NCBI GenBank assembly: GCA_009772935.1
Contig: WOUR01000036.1
Location: 1 to 59,804, forward strand
Length of the DNA stretch: 59,804 nt
Origin: Rhodospirillaceae bacterium
GTDB taxonomy: Bacteria; Pseudomonadota; Alphaproteobacteria; Reyranellales; Reyranellaceae
Direction: 5' to 3'
In this document: one piece after another, positions 50,878-59,211 of the stretch
Position numbering within the stretch: the first letter of the stretch is position 1
Layout of the letters: every line of letters starts with the position of its first letter
The notes under the pieces: generated by a model
Databases searched by the model: none
What the model saw: only the letters and a program-made list of their open reading frames with translations
What the model was told of the DNA's origin: nothing
Made by a program: the position numbers and the translations under genes

Positions 50878-53294
50878 ATGTCGCGACCTGAGACCGAGCC
50901 GGCGAGAGGCTCGTGGCGGGCAGGCCTTTCGCAGGCGGACGCGCAAGCACGCTTGCAGGCAGACGGCTTCAACGAACTGCCCCTGGGCGATGGCCGGGGC
51001 ATCCTGCGCATCGTCGTCGACGTGCTCCGGGAGCCGATGTTCTCGCTGCTGCTGGCGGCGGGCGCCATCTACCTGCTGCTCGGCGATCTCGGCGAGGCGA
51101 TCGTCCTGCTCGCCTTCGCGACCTTGTCGGTCCTGATCACGGGGTCGTGCGCGGCGACACGATCGTCGTACTCGAAGGGGATCGCATTCCCGCCGACGCC
51201 GTCGTGGTGTCGGCAAGCAGCCTCGTCGTCGACGAATCCCTGCTCACCGGTGAGTCGGTCCCCGTCAACAAGAGCGCCGGTGACTCAATTGCCGCCATGG
51301 CGCGCCCCGGTGGCGAGAACACGCCGTATTTGTATTCGGGAACCCTCGCCGTTCATGGCGAGGGTGTTGCGGTGGTGTGCGCGACCGGGCCGAACAGTGA
51401 ACTCGGCCGCATCGGACAATCGCTGAAGGCGATCACGCCGGAACCGCCGCGGCTGCAGGTGGAAACGCGGCGGCTCGTCCGGATCTTTGCCGCGGTCGGG
51501 CTCGCCGCCAGTCTGTCCGTCGTGCTCCTGATCGGACTTGTCCAGGGTGACTGGCTGCAGGCCGTGCTGGGCGGAATCGCCATCGGCATGTCTCTCCTGC
51601 CGGAGGAGTTTCCCCTCGTGCTCACGGCCTTCATGGTCATGGGGGCGTGGCGCCTCTCGCGGGTGCGGGTCCTGACTCGCCGTGCCTCCGCGATCGAGAT
51701 GCTCGGCGCTGCGACGGTCCTGTGCTCCGACAAGACGGGCACGATGACCCAGAACCGCATGAACCTGGCAGAGGTGCGCACGGTCGACACGACGTGGCGC
51801 GCCGGGCAGGGCGAACCAGATGCGGATGCGGCGACCCTGATCGAGGCCGCCCGGGCCGCGAGTTCGCCCGAGCCCTCCGACCCGATGGAAAAGGCGCTTG
51901 CAGCCCAGGCTGGCGGTACGGCGGCCGGCAAGCTCCTGCGTCGCTACGGTCTGCAGCCGACGCTGCTGGCGATGAGCCATGTCTGGCAGGACGAGGATGG
52001 CGGCCGGCGTGTGACGACCAAGGGCGCGCCCGAGGCCGTCGGCGCCCTCTGCCGTCTAGACGCCGCGCGCCAGGCATGGCTGGACCGGGCGGTCGAGGAC
52101 ATGGCGCGCGAAGGCATGCGGGTGCTTGGTGTTGCCCGGGGGCGACTGCCGGACGGTCCGCTGCCGGAGCAGCAGACGGGCTTCGATCTCGAGTTCCTCG
52201 GCCTCGTGGGCTTCGCCGATCCGTTGCGAGAGAACGTGCCGGCCGCCATCGGCGAATGCCGCTCGGCGCAGATCCGTGTGATCATGATCACCGGTGACTA
52301 TCCGGCCACGGCGCGCGCGATTGCCGGGCGCGCGGGCCTCGACGCCGGCCAGGCCGTCGACGGACCTTCGCTCGAGAGACTCGACGATGCGGCCCTTCGG
52401 GAGTCCATCCGCACGACCAACGTGTTCGCCCGGATCATGCCGGAACAGAAGCTTCGCCTGGTGCAGGCCCTGAAGGCCGACGGCGAGGTGGTGGCGATGA
52501 CGGGCGACGGGGTGAACGATGCGCCGGCGCTCCGGGCCGCGCATATCGGCGTGGCGATGGGAGGGCGCGGCACCGACGTTGCGCGCGAAGCTTCGGCCAT
52601 CGTTCTGCTCGACGACGATTTTGGCTCGATCGTGCGGACCGTTCGCCTCGGACGGCGCATTTACGACAATCTCCGGAAGGCGAGCGCGTACATCGTGGCG
52701 GTGCACATACCGATCGCGGGCCTCGCGCTGCTGCCGCTGCTGTTTGGCCTGCCGTTCATGCTCAGCCCCATCCACATCGCGTTCCTCGAGATGGTCATCG
52801 ATCCGGTCTGCTCGATCGCGTTCGAGGCCGAGGCGGAAGAGCGGGACCTGATGCAGCGGCCGCCACGGGCCGCAGACAGCCGGTTGCTGTCGCCCTCGAT
52901 GATGGTTTTCAGCCTCCTGCAAGGTGGCCTGGCGCTCTTTGCACTCGCCGTCGTGCTGGTGGTGGGCATCGGCCGGGACATGCCGACCGACGAATTGCGC
53001 GCCCTCATGTTCACCTCGCTCGTCCTGATCAACGTCGGGCTGATCGTCGTGAACCGCTCCTTCTCATCGTCGTTGTCCGTGGCTCTGCGGCGGCCGAATT
53101 TCTTCCTGTGGTTCCTTCTGTCGCTGGTCGCCGGTGTGCTGACGATCGCGCTCACCTGGCCGCCGGCGATGGATCTCTTCCAGTTCGGCCCCCTGCATGC
53201 CGAGGATCTCGGCATGTCGCTGGTCGTGGCCATCTGCCTCATCCTCTGTCTGGAAGCCCTGAAGCCATTGTGGCGGCACAGCCTGCGCAACTGA
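50878..53294 (+). pseudogene. P-type cation (Ca2+/Mn2+-like) ATPase with internal frame-breaking deletion
   Basis: The N-terminal part (50878 to about 51141) reads in one frame: SQADAQARLQADGFNELP, then helices to ATLSVLIT. The sequence then resumes in another frame from 51144 (VVRGDTIVVLEGDRIPADAV) and stays open to 53294 with LTGES, SLLPEEFPLVLTAF, DKTGTMTQNRM, TGDGVNDAPALRAA and C-terminal helices. About 35 residues between the second helix and the actuator domain, normally present in this family, are missing. The gene is thus broken by a small deletion, or the sequence has an error there. A start codon with SD lies four bases after the upstream gene. Confidence 0.8.
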
Positions 53295-53305
53295 CGTGCC
53301 CGATG

Positions 53306-53319
53306 TTGAGATAGGTCAA
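53306..53319 (+). promoter_or_regulatory. FNR/FixK box upstream of the ChaB-UspA operon
   Basis: TTGAGATAGGTCAA, matches TTGA-N6-TCAA; 60 bases before the ChaB-like start at 53380 and 11 bases after the ATPase stop. Confidence 0.8.
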
Positions 53320-53379
53320 GGCGTCGCGGAGCCGGCGCGGCGATGGTCGAGCGCCGCCATTCAACCGGTCGAGACCGTC

Positions 53380-53628
53380 ATGCTCTATCTCTCCAACGCC
53401 AACCTGCCGATTTCGGTTCGCCAGCAGCTGCCGCTACGGGCACAGGACCTCTATCGGGAGGCCTTCAATGAGACCTGGGCCCTGCACGCTGGCGACGCCG
53501 GGCGCGAGGAGCATGCCAGCCGCGCCGCGTGGGCGGCCGTGAGGCATCACTACCACGCCATGCCGGGCGGCCAGTGGCACCCGAACGTGCCCTCCGGTCT
53601 GGCGGATCCGGAGGAGGCGGGACGATGA
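53380..53628 (+). CDS. ChaB-family protein
   Basis: An 82-residue soluble protein with the ChaB pattern: NLPISVRQQLPLRAQDLYREAFN followed by REEHASRAAWAAVRHHY. ChaB is an accessory to the ChaA cation antiporter in E. coli, but stand-alone family members are of unknown role. The ATG at 53380 gives a standard ChaB start. The stop overlaps the next ATG (ATGA at 53625), coupling it to the UspA gene. Confidence 0.88.
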   Translation: MLYLSNANLPISVRQQLPLRAQDLYREAFNETWALHAGDAGREEHASRAAWAAVRHHYHAMPGGQWHPNVPSGLADPEEAGR

Positions 53629-54452
53629 CGTATCGGGTCGTCATGGCGGCACTCTCGCCCGGTCGCGATTGCCAGGGCGTGGCCGGCGCGGCGATCGCGC
53701 TCGCCCGGCAGTTCGATGCCATGCTGCTGGCGCGGGCATACTGCCGCCCGATCCACTCCATCTGCGGCGACTACTCGGTCCCCGCGGCGTTGTTCCAGGA
53801 GGATCGCCGGCAGATCGAGCGCCATCTCAAGGCGTCGGAAGCGGACTTCCGGGCTATCGTCGCGAAACACGACCATACCGCCGATTGGCAGGGCGAGAGC
53901 AGCACGGAGCCGCTTTCCGAGCGCCTTGCGCGCGAGTCGGCCGCGGCCGACATCGTCGTCGCCGGCGTCCCCAAGGTCGGCGAACTGCCCGATGCGACGC
54001 GGCAGCCCGACCTGTGCGATCTGGTGATGCAGGCGGGGCGTCCGGTCATGCTGGTGCCGGAGTCCTCGCGGACCGCGAAATTCGAACGGATCCTCGTGGC
54101 GTGGAAGGATACGAGCGAGGCGCGGCGGGCCATCCGCGATGCGCTGCCGCTGCTGGCCAAGGCCCGGAACGTCCTCGTCGTCGAAATCCACGCGACGGAC
54201 GAGCATGCCGCGGCCTGGCAGAGTGTCGCGCGAGTCTCGCGCTGGCTGGCGCGACACGGCATTGCGGCGGAAGAAAAGGTGGTCGCGGCGGAAATGGCGA
54301 ATGCGTCTCAGCTCTCGGGGCTGGCACGGGCCTACGACTCGGACTTGATCGTGGCAGGCGCCTACGGACACAATCGCCAGGGTCGCTGGGCCCTGGGCGG
54401 TATCACGAGCGAGCTCCTCTCGGGCGGCCGATGCGTTCTGCTTTCGCACTAG
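53625..54452 (+). CDS. Universal stress protein, tandem Usp domains
   Basis: A 275-residue protein, second USP in the window. Domain 1 begins YRVVMAALSPGRDCQGV; domain 2 begins FERILVAWKDTSEARRAI and ends VAGAYGHNRQGRWALGGITSELL, the nucleotide-binding glycine pattern. Coupled to chaB by ATGA and overlapped at its 3' end by the L,D-transpeptidase gene, all downstream of the FixK box at 53306. Confidence 0.92.
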   Translation: MTYRVVMAALSPGRDCQGVAGAAIALARQFDAMLLARAYCRPIHSICGDYSVPAALFQEDRRQIERHLKASEADFRAIVAKHDHTADWQGESSTEPLSERLARESAAADIVVAGVPKVGELPDATRQPDLCDLVMQAGRPVMLVPESSRTAKFERILVAWKDTSEARRAIRDALPLLAKARNVLVVEIHATDEHAAAWQSVARVSRWLARHGIAAEEKVVAAEMANASQLSGLARAYDSDLIVAGAYGHNRQGRWALGGITSELLSGGRCVLLSH

Positions 54453-55228
54453 GGAAGTTGCTTGCCGTCCTCGCTTTGTTGTCGGCAATCGCAGGCTGCG
54501 CCACCGGCCCGGGCCCCGCTGCCCCCGTCGCCGCAGGTCCGCACATCGAGCCGGTCTCCAGCCTGGCGGCGGCGCTGCAGGGAATCGGGATCGCCGTGCC
54601 GCCGCGCGGCCGGCTGGTCGTCGTCAACATTCCGTCGTTCGAGCTCGTCGCGCTGCAGGACGGGAAGCCTGTCCTGCGCAGCCGCGTCGTCGTCGGCCGG
54701 CCCTCGACCCCCACGCCCGAACTGTCGACGGGGATCTGGGCGGTCACGTTCAATCCGTCCTGGACACCGACGCCTGCCATGGTGCGCTGGGAAGGTGCGC
54801 GTCACATGCCGCCCGGGCCGCATAACCCGCTCGGTAGGATCCTGTTCGAACTCGACAACGATCAGCTGATCTTCCTGCACGACACCAACGACCGGAGATA
54901 CTTCGACCGGCCGGTGCGTGCGTTCAGTCACGGATGCGTGCGCGTGGAGAAGGCCCGTGCCCTGGCCGCCTGGGCGCTCGACGCGACGGAGGCCGACATC
55001 GACCGGTCGATCGCGCGCGGCGGGACCCACCGGGAGATCCTGGCGGCAGACATTCCCGTGATGCTGGTGTATCGTACACGGTTTCCGGACGATGATGGCC
55101 GCCTGGCCGACTATCCCGATGTCTACCGTCAGCAATCCGCCGCTGGCGGCGCGCCGGGCGAGGGCAAGCCGGAGGTGTGCCTGGGACCGCTCAGCACGCC
55201 GTTGAAAACGCCTGAGGCCGGCCGATAA
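54431..55228 (+). CDS. L,D-transpeptidase (YkuD) lipoprotein
   Basis: A 265-residue envelope enzyme. An N-terminal lipoprotein signal ends at LLSAIAGC. The YkuD catalytic domain has HDTNDRRYF and the nucleophile motif SHGCVRVE (about 166-173). It cross-links peptidoglycan 3-3 or attaches proteins to it, a modification linked to stationary-phase or stress remodelling. Its start lies inside the end of the UspA gene (22-base overlap), placing it in the FixK-box-driven chaB-usp operon. Confidence 0.9.
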   Translation: MRSAFALGKLLAVLALLSAIAGCATGPGPAAPVAAGPHIEPVSSLAAALQGIGIAVPPRGRLVVVNIPSFELVALQDGKPVLRSRVVVGRPSTPTPELSTGIWAVTFNPSWTPTPAMVRWEGARHMPPGPHNPLGRILFELDNDQLIFLHDTNDRRYFDRPVRAFSHGCVRVEKARALAAWALDATEADIDRSIARGGTHREILAADIPVMLVYRTRFPDDDGRLADYPDVYRQQSAAGGAPGEGKPEVCLGPLSTPLKTPEAGR

Positions 55229-55235
55229 CCGAAAC

Positions 55236-55263
55236 AAACGAATAAACGAATCAATCGAATTGA
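55236..55263. repeat. Short AT-rich tandem repeat and palindrome
   Basis: Two head-to-tail copies of AAACGAAT (55236-55251) and a degenerate third (CAATCGAAT), overlapping the palindrome TCAAT-CGA-ATTGA (55251-55263). Markedly AT-rich compared with its surroundings; it lies in the 152-base gap before the gene at 55381, where no FixK box is found. Confidence 0.5.
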
Positions 55264-55380
55264 GTGTCGCAGCCCCTGGTTCAGGTATCCTGGTACCGCA
55301 GGCGGGTGGAGTTTTCGTGCCGGTGCCTGCAAATAACCTGTTCCAACGGCCTGCCAGGCTGATCAGCGCCGGAGGGAGCC

Positions 55381-55926
55381 ATGCCCGATCCACAGATCCC
55401 CGGTCCACAGATCATCGACATCCGAATCAGCGACGTCCGGCAGCTCTTCAACTCCCTCGATCCCTCTCCCTTTCATGAAAGGGATCTCGACCGGGAGGCC
55501 GAAGAGTTCATCGTCGGATGGGCGGACGAGTATCCGCTCCAGAGCCCCCTCGAGCTGGTCATCCGCGTTCCGCGCGAGCAACTCGACCAGGCACGGCAAT
55601 CGAACATCCCGGAGGCGGTTCACAACTATTTCTCCTACCGCGCGGTGGCGAGCGCGCGGCGGATTCGATTCCAGCTTCGCGAGGGCCGCTTCGCCCTCGC
55701 AATGGGCCTGGCCTTCCTCGCGGTCTGCATCCTGCTCCGCCAGTTCGCGGGTTCGATCACGCCCGCGCCCCTCCAGCAGGTCTTCCAGGAAGGCCTGCTG
55801 ATCCTGGGCTGGGTGGCGATGTGGCGCCCCCTGCAGCTCTTCCTCTACGACTGGTGGCCGGTACGCCATCATGGCCGGCTCTACGCCAAGCTCGCCACGA
55901 TGAAGGTGAGCGTTCTCGCCGCCTAG
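55381..55926 (+). CDS. Conserved hypothetical membrane protein
   Basis: A 181-residue protein: an N-terminal soluble domain with IIDIRISDVRQLFNSLDPSP and PLELVIRVPREQL, then IPEAVHNYFSYRAVASARRI and two hydrophobic segments (about 102-122 and 132-155). I recall similar uncharacterised proteins in hypoxia-induced clusters. No FixK box is seen immediately upstream; the AT-rich repeat at 55236 may be its promoter region. Confidence 0.8.
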   Translation: MPDPQIPGPQIIDIRISDVRQLFNSLDPSPFHERDLDREAEEFIVGWADEYPLQSPLELVIRVPREQLDQARQSNIPEAVHNYFSYRAVASARRIRFQLREGRFALAMGLAFLAVCILLRQFAGSITPAPLQQVFQEGLLILGWVAMWRPLQLFLYDWWPVRHHGRLYAKLATMKVSVLAA

Positions 55927-55946
55927 GCGAGCATGCCGTCTCGCCT

Positions 55947-55960
55947 TTGATCTCCGTCAA
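55947..55960 (+). promoter_or_regulatory. FNR/FixK box upstream of the Hsp20 gene
   Basis: TTGATCTCCGTCAA, full TTGA-N6-TCAA match; 65 bases before the ATG at 56026. Confidence 0.85.
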
Positions 55961-56025
55961 GGGCCGGCGGTCGACAGGCCGGTATTGTGCTGCCGCAACC
56001 ACAGCAAGCCGGGAAGGAGGTTCCT

Positions 56026-56505
56026 ATGACAGATGCCAAGTCCCTGACGACGCCGCGTAGTGCACTGCCGTTCGGCGGCGATTTCGACCAGGTCTTCAAC
56101 CGCATGATGCGCGGCTGGCCGTTCGGCTGGCCCGAGATGGCTCCCAGCACGGCGCCCAAGGCCCTGCGGGCTTTCGATCACGTGCCGAAGGTCGAGGTGA
56201 AGGAAAACGGCAAGGCCTACACCGTGACGATCGAGCTGCCCGGTCTCGACGAGAAGGACGTCAAGGTCCAGATCGAGGACGATGTCCTCACGATCTCCGG
56301 CGAGAAGAAGGTCGAGCAGACCGACGACAAGATGCACTACACGGAGCGAAGCTACGGCTCCTTCACGCGCGCCTTCACGCTGCCGGCGGATGCCGACCGC
56401 GACGGGATTTCCGCGAAGTTCGCCAAGGGCGTGCTGGAGCTGGAAATCGCCAAGACGGCGAATCCGCCTGCCCAGGTCAAGCAGGTCGCCATCAAGGGCG
56501 CCTGA
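56026..56505 (+). CDS. Small heat-shock protein (Hsp20/alpha-crystallin family)
   Basis: A 159-residue ATP-independent chaperone that binds unfolding proteins. The start follows an optimal AAGGAGG. An N-terminal arm (about 1-50), an alpha-crystallin domain (about 52-145; PKVEVKENGKAYTVTIELPG, GVLELEI) and a short tail are seen. Hsp20 of this class is a frequent member of hypoxia/dormancy regulons, like Acr/HspX under DosR. A FixK box is 65 bases upstream. Confidence 0.95.
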   Translation: MTDAKSLTTPRSALPFGGDFDQVFNRMMRGWPFGWPEMAPSTAPKALRAFDHVPKVEVKENGKAYTVTIELPGLDEKDVKVQIEDDVLTISGEKKVEQTDDKMHYTERSYGSFTRAFTLPADADRDGISAKFAKGVLELEIAKTANPPAQVKQVAIKGA

Positions 56506-56540
56506 GGCGCCGTCACTGCGAAGGAAGAGGGAGTCCTTCC

Positions 56541-57508
56541 TTGAAGGCCATGGTTCTCTCTTCCCCCGGCGGGTCGCTCCGGCTCCCCGGCCCGGGCCCG
56601 GCGACCTGCTGATCAGGGTCGAGGCCTGCGGCGTATGCCGCACCGACGTTCACATCCTCGACGGCGACCTTCCGGGAATCCGGCATCCGATCGTGCCCGG
56701 TCATGAGATCGTGGGCATCGTCGAAGCCGTGGGCACAGGTGTGCCGGCGATGCGGCTGGGCACGCGCGTCGGCGTGCCGTGGCTGGGCGGGACATGCGGC
56801 CATTGCCCCTACTGTGCGTCGGACAGGGAGAATCTGTGCGACCGTCCGGTCTTCACCGGCCTCACCCGGGACGGCGGGTTCGCGACCCATGTCGTGGCCA
56901 GTGCGGACTTCTCCTTTCCGCTGAAGGGCTTCGATGACCCGGTGGCCGCGGCGCCGCTGCTGTGCGCCGGACTGATCGGCTGGCGGTCCCTCAAGCTCTG
57001 CGGTGACGCGCACCGGATCGGCCTCTACGGCTTCGGCGCCGCCGCCCACATCATCGCCCAGGTTTGTCGATGGCAGGGACGGGAAGTCCACGCCTTCACC
57101 CGGCCGGGAGATTATGCGGCACAGGCGCATGCGCGTTCGCTGGGAGCGTTCTGGGCCGGCGGCTCCGACCAGAGCCCGCCCCATCTCCTCGATGCGGCCA
57201 TCCTGTTTGCGCCAGTCGGCGACCTGGTGCCGGCGGCGCTGAAGGTGGTTCGAAAGGGTGGGCGCGTGGTCTGCGGCGGCATCCACATGAGCGACATCCC
57301 CTCGTTTCCCTACAACCTGCTCTGGGAGGAACGCCAGCTTCTCTCGGTGGCGAACCTCACGCGCGAGGATGCGCGGGAGTTCCTGGCGCTGGCGCCGCTG
57401 GTGCCGGTGAGAACGACCACGACCGTCTACCCGCTGGCGGCCGCAAACGAAGCCCTTTCAGATCTGCGTTCAGGTGCGTTCCAGGGCGCGGCGGTGCTGG
57501 TGCCCTGA
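56541..57508 (+). pseudogene. Zinc-dependent alcohol dehydrogenase with N-terminal frameshift
   Basis: A TTG start at 56541 after GGGAG gives the typical dehydrogenase beginning LKAMVLSSPGGSLRL, but that frame stops at 56612. The rest of the protein, from PGPGDLLIRVEACGVCRTD (starting at 56591), is in another frame and open to 57508. Zinc ligands are intact (CGVCRTDVH, GHEIVG, structural CGHCPYCASDRENLC) as is the Rossmann motif GLYGFGAAAHIIAQ. Compared with the family about 16 bases are missing near 56586-56590 inside a CCCGG-rich stretch. Real decay or a sequence error; otherwise a full-length AdhP-like enzyme following the Hsp20 gene. Confidence 0.8.
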
Positions 57509-57532
57509 GCGGTGTTGCGCCGGCGGCGGGAT

Positions 57533-57546
57533 TTGACATGGCGCAA
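57533..57546 (+). promoter_or_regulatory. FNR/FixK box upstream of the CBS-BON gene
   Basis: TTGACATGGCGCAA fits the Bradyrhizobium FixK2-type pattern TTG(A/C)-N6-(T/G)CAA; 60 bases before the ATG at 57607. Confidence 0.6.
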
Positions 57547-57606
57547 TGCGGCCAGTCGCCTCGCGGGCGACCGTTCATCATCAGATCGATCGAAAGGAAC
57601 CGGGAA

Positions 57607-58302
57607 ATGCGCGCCAAGGACATCATGACCGAGAGCATCGTCTGCGTGAACGTCAAGGAAACGGTATTCGACGCTGCGGAACTGTTGCTGGGCGCCGGCG
57701 TGAGCGCGGCGCCGGTCGTCAACGACCAGGGCAACGTCCTCGGTATCGTGAGCGAGGCCGACCTCATCCATCGCGCCGAACTCGAGACGGCACCGCGCAA
57801 GTCCTGGCTGCAGCGCCTGCTCGGCAGTGAGGCGACGGCTGCCCGGGACTATGTCGTATCGCACACCCGCAACATCGCGGACGTCATGACCCGCGAGGTC
57901 GTCACCGCCAGCGACGAGGCTACGTTGGGCGAGCTGGTCGAGCTGATCGAGAAGCACCGCGTCAAGCGCATCCCGATCGTGCGCGACGACAAGCTCGTCG
58001 GCATCGTCAGCCGCGCCAACATTCTCGGGGCACTGCTGTCGCGCGAGCCGGAGGGTGCCGTCGGACTGCCCGACGACAAGCAGCTCCGCCGGGCCGTGGC
58101 GGAAGCCTTCGACAAGCAGGCCTGGAAGTCGCGGTGGCCCGTCAATGTCGTGGTCAGTGATGGCGTGGTCCACCTCTGGGGCTTTGTCGGGGGTGAGGAC
58201 GTCCGGAAGGCCTACCGCGTTGCCGCCGAGAACGTTCCCGGTGTGAAGAAGGTCAAGAGCCACCTGCGCTCGATGCCCGCCACCGTCGGCATGGGCGTCT
58301 AG
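57607..58302 (+). CDS. CBS-domain pair with C-terminal BON domain
   Basis: A 231-residue soluble protein. CBS 1 (about 5-60, AKDIMTESIVCVNVKETVFD and GIVSEADLIHRAE) and CBS 2 (about 90-145, ADVMTREVVTASDEATLGEL) likely bind adenine nucleotides. The BON domain (about 155-225, VNVVVSDGVVHLWGFV) is a ligand- or membrane-binding module. The combination is common in Alphaproteobacterial stress regulons as an energy-sensing protein of unknown output. The ATG follows GAAAGGAACC. Confidence 0.92.
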   Translation: MRAKDIMTESIVCVNVKETVFDAAELLLGAGVSAAPVVNDQGNVLGIVSEADLIHRAELETAPRKSWLQRLLGSEATAARDYVVSHTRNIADVMTREVVTASDEATLGELVELIEKHRVKRIPIVRDDKLVGIVSRANILGALLSREPEGAVGLPDDKQLRRAVAEAFDKQAWKSRWPVNVVVSDGVVHLWGFVGGEDVRKAYRVAAENVPGVKKVKSHLRSMPATVGMGV

Positions 58303-58312
58303 CGCAAGGCGA

Positions 58313-59026
58313 TCAGGGGGCCTTCGTTCCGGGCCGTTCGAGCGTGAGAACGACCGGGGCAAGGATCTCCCGGTCGGTCAGCGCACGTGGCACTGGCAGC
58401 CGGTATTGGACCTGATGGGCTGCGACCAGCCGCGCCGTGAGGATCAGCTTGCGGCCGTCGGGAGAAAAGGCTGCGGGCAGACGCAGGGCAAACGGGATCG
58501 GAACCTGCCAGCCGCTGCGCACCACCTGCTCGGCGAGCAGTTCGCCGTCAGTGGAACGGGCGATGTCGAAAAGTTGAAGCTGCAGCTCGATGCCCCGCGG
58601 CAGCACGGTCTTGTCCGCCAGCGTGGCGGTGCCGGAGATGACCGTCGCGGGCGGCAAGGTATCGCCCAGCTTGGGCATGAGAAGACTCGCATGGAACATC
58701 AGGGCACGGCCATCGGCATCCAGGACGCAGGTGAAGCGGAACGGGACCGAGGTGCCGTTCCGGCGATGGCGCGATCCCGTCCCCGTGACGGTGGTCATGA
58801 TCGGCTGAACGCCCACCGCCTCGTCGGTTCGTTCGACGGAGAGCCAGGGAACGCCGTCGAGCGCGAGCAGGCCGAAGGCCGCATCCGCCTGCCGTGTCTC
58901 AAGGCCGGCCTTGCCGGCGCAACGCGACAGCATCGGGGTGGAGATGCCGCCGTCGGGCCCCGCCAGTGCAGGGGAGGCGATCGCGGTGGCAAGCAGAACG
59001 GGAAGGAGCCGATGGATGATCGTCAT
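58313..59026 (-). CDS. Secreted protein with C-terminal YbaY domain
   Basis: A 237-residue exported protein with signal peptide LLPVLLATAIASPALAGP. The N-terminal domain has a cysteine pair and SVPFRFTCVLDADGRA. The C-terminal half (about 125-235) matches the YbaY lipoprotein domain: VISGTATLADKTVLPRGIEL and GWQVPIPFALRLP. YbaY domains are of unclear function, structurally like chaperone-type lipoproteins. The ATG at 59026 is chosen over an upstream one to give a proper signal peptide. Two FixK boxes lie in the divergent region beyond its start. Confidence 0.85.
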   Translation of the reverse strand: MTIIHRLLPVLLATAIASPALAGPDGGISTPMLSRCAGKAGLETRQADAAFGLLALDGVPWLSVERTDEAVGVQPIMTTVTGTGSRHRRNGTSVPFRFTCVLDADGRALMFHASLLMPKLGDTLPPATVISGTATLADKTVLPRGIELQLQLFDIARSTDGELLAEQVVRSGWQVPIPFALRLPAAFSPDGRKLILTARLVAAHQVQYRLPVPRALTDREILAPVVLTLERPGTKAP

Positions 59027-59094
59027 GGGGCGCCCTTCGCCGGGCAAATGGCGGGAATGGTTGGGTCAGCCTGCCTGCTTTCCGCGCCGCTTCA

Positions 59095-59108
59095 TTGACC
59101 TGCATCAA
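59095..59108. promoter_or_regulatory. FNR/FixK box 1 between YbaY-domain and secreted-protein genes
   Basis: TTGACCTGCATCAA, full match; 68 bases before the minus-strand start at 59026. Confidence 0.85.
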
Positions 59109-59140
59109 GGGACGATCGCGGCCTGCGACCCCATGGCGGT

Positions 59141-59154
59141 TTGATCTGGATCAG
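59141..59154 (+). promoter_or_regulatory. FNR/FixK box 2 upstream of the gene at 59212
   Basis: TTGATCTGGATCAG, one mismatch at the last base; 57 bases before the ATG at 59212. Confidence 0.7.
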
Positions 59155-59211
59155 CCCGGGCCGCGTCATTCCCGGCTAGCGTGAGGTCGAACGCGGGAAG
59201 GATCGTCCATC

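Noticed and set aside
50913..51143. Reading the P-type ATPase as one uninterrupted gene from a start at 50913
   Set aside because: The first ~77 codons in that frame encode an arginine/glycine-rich nonsense sequence, while the genuine N-terminus is in the other frame, so a frameshifted gene is the better reading.
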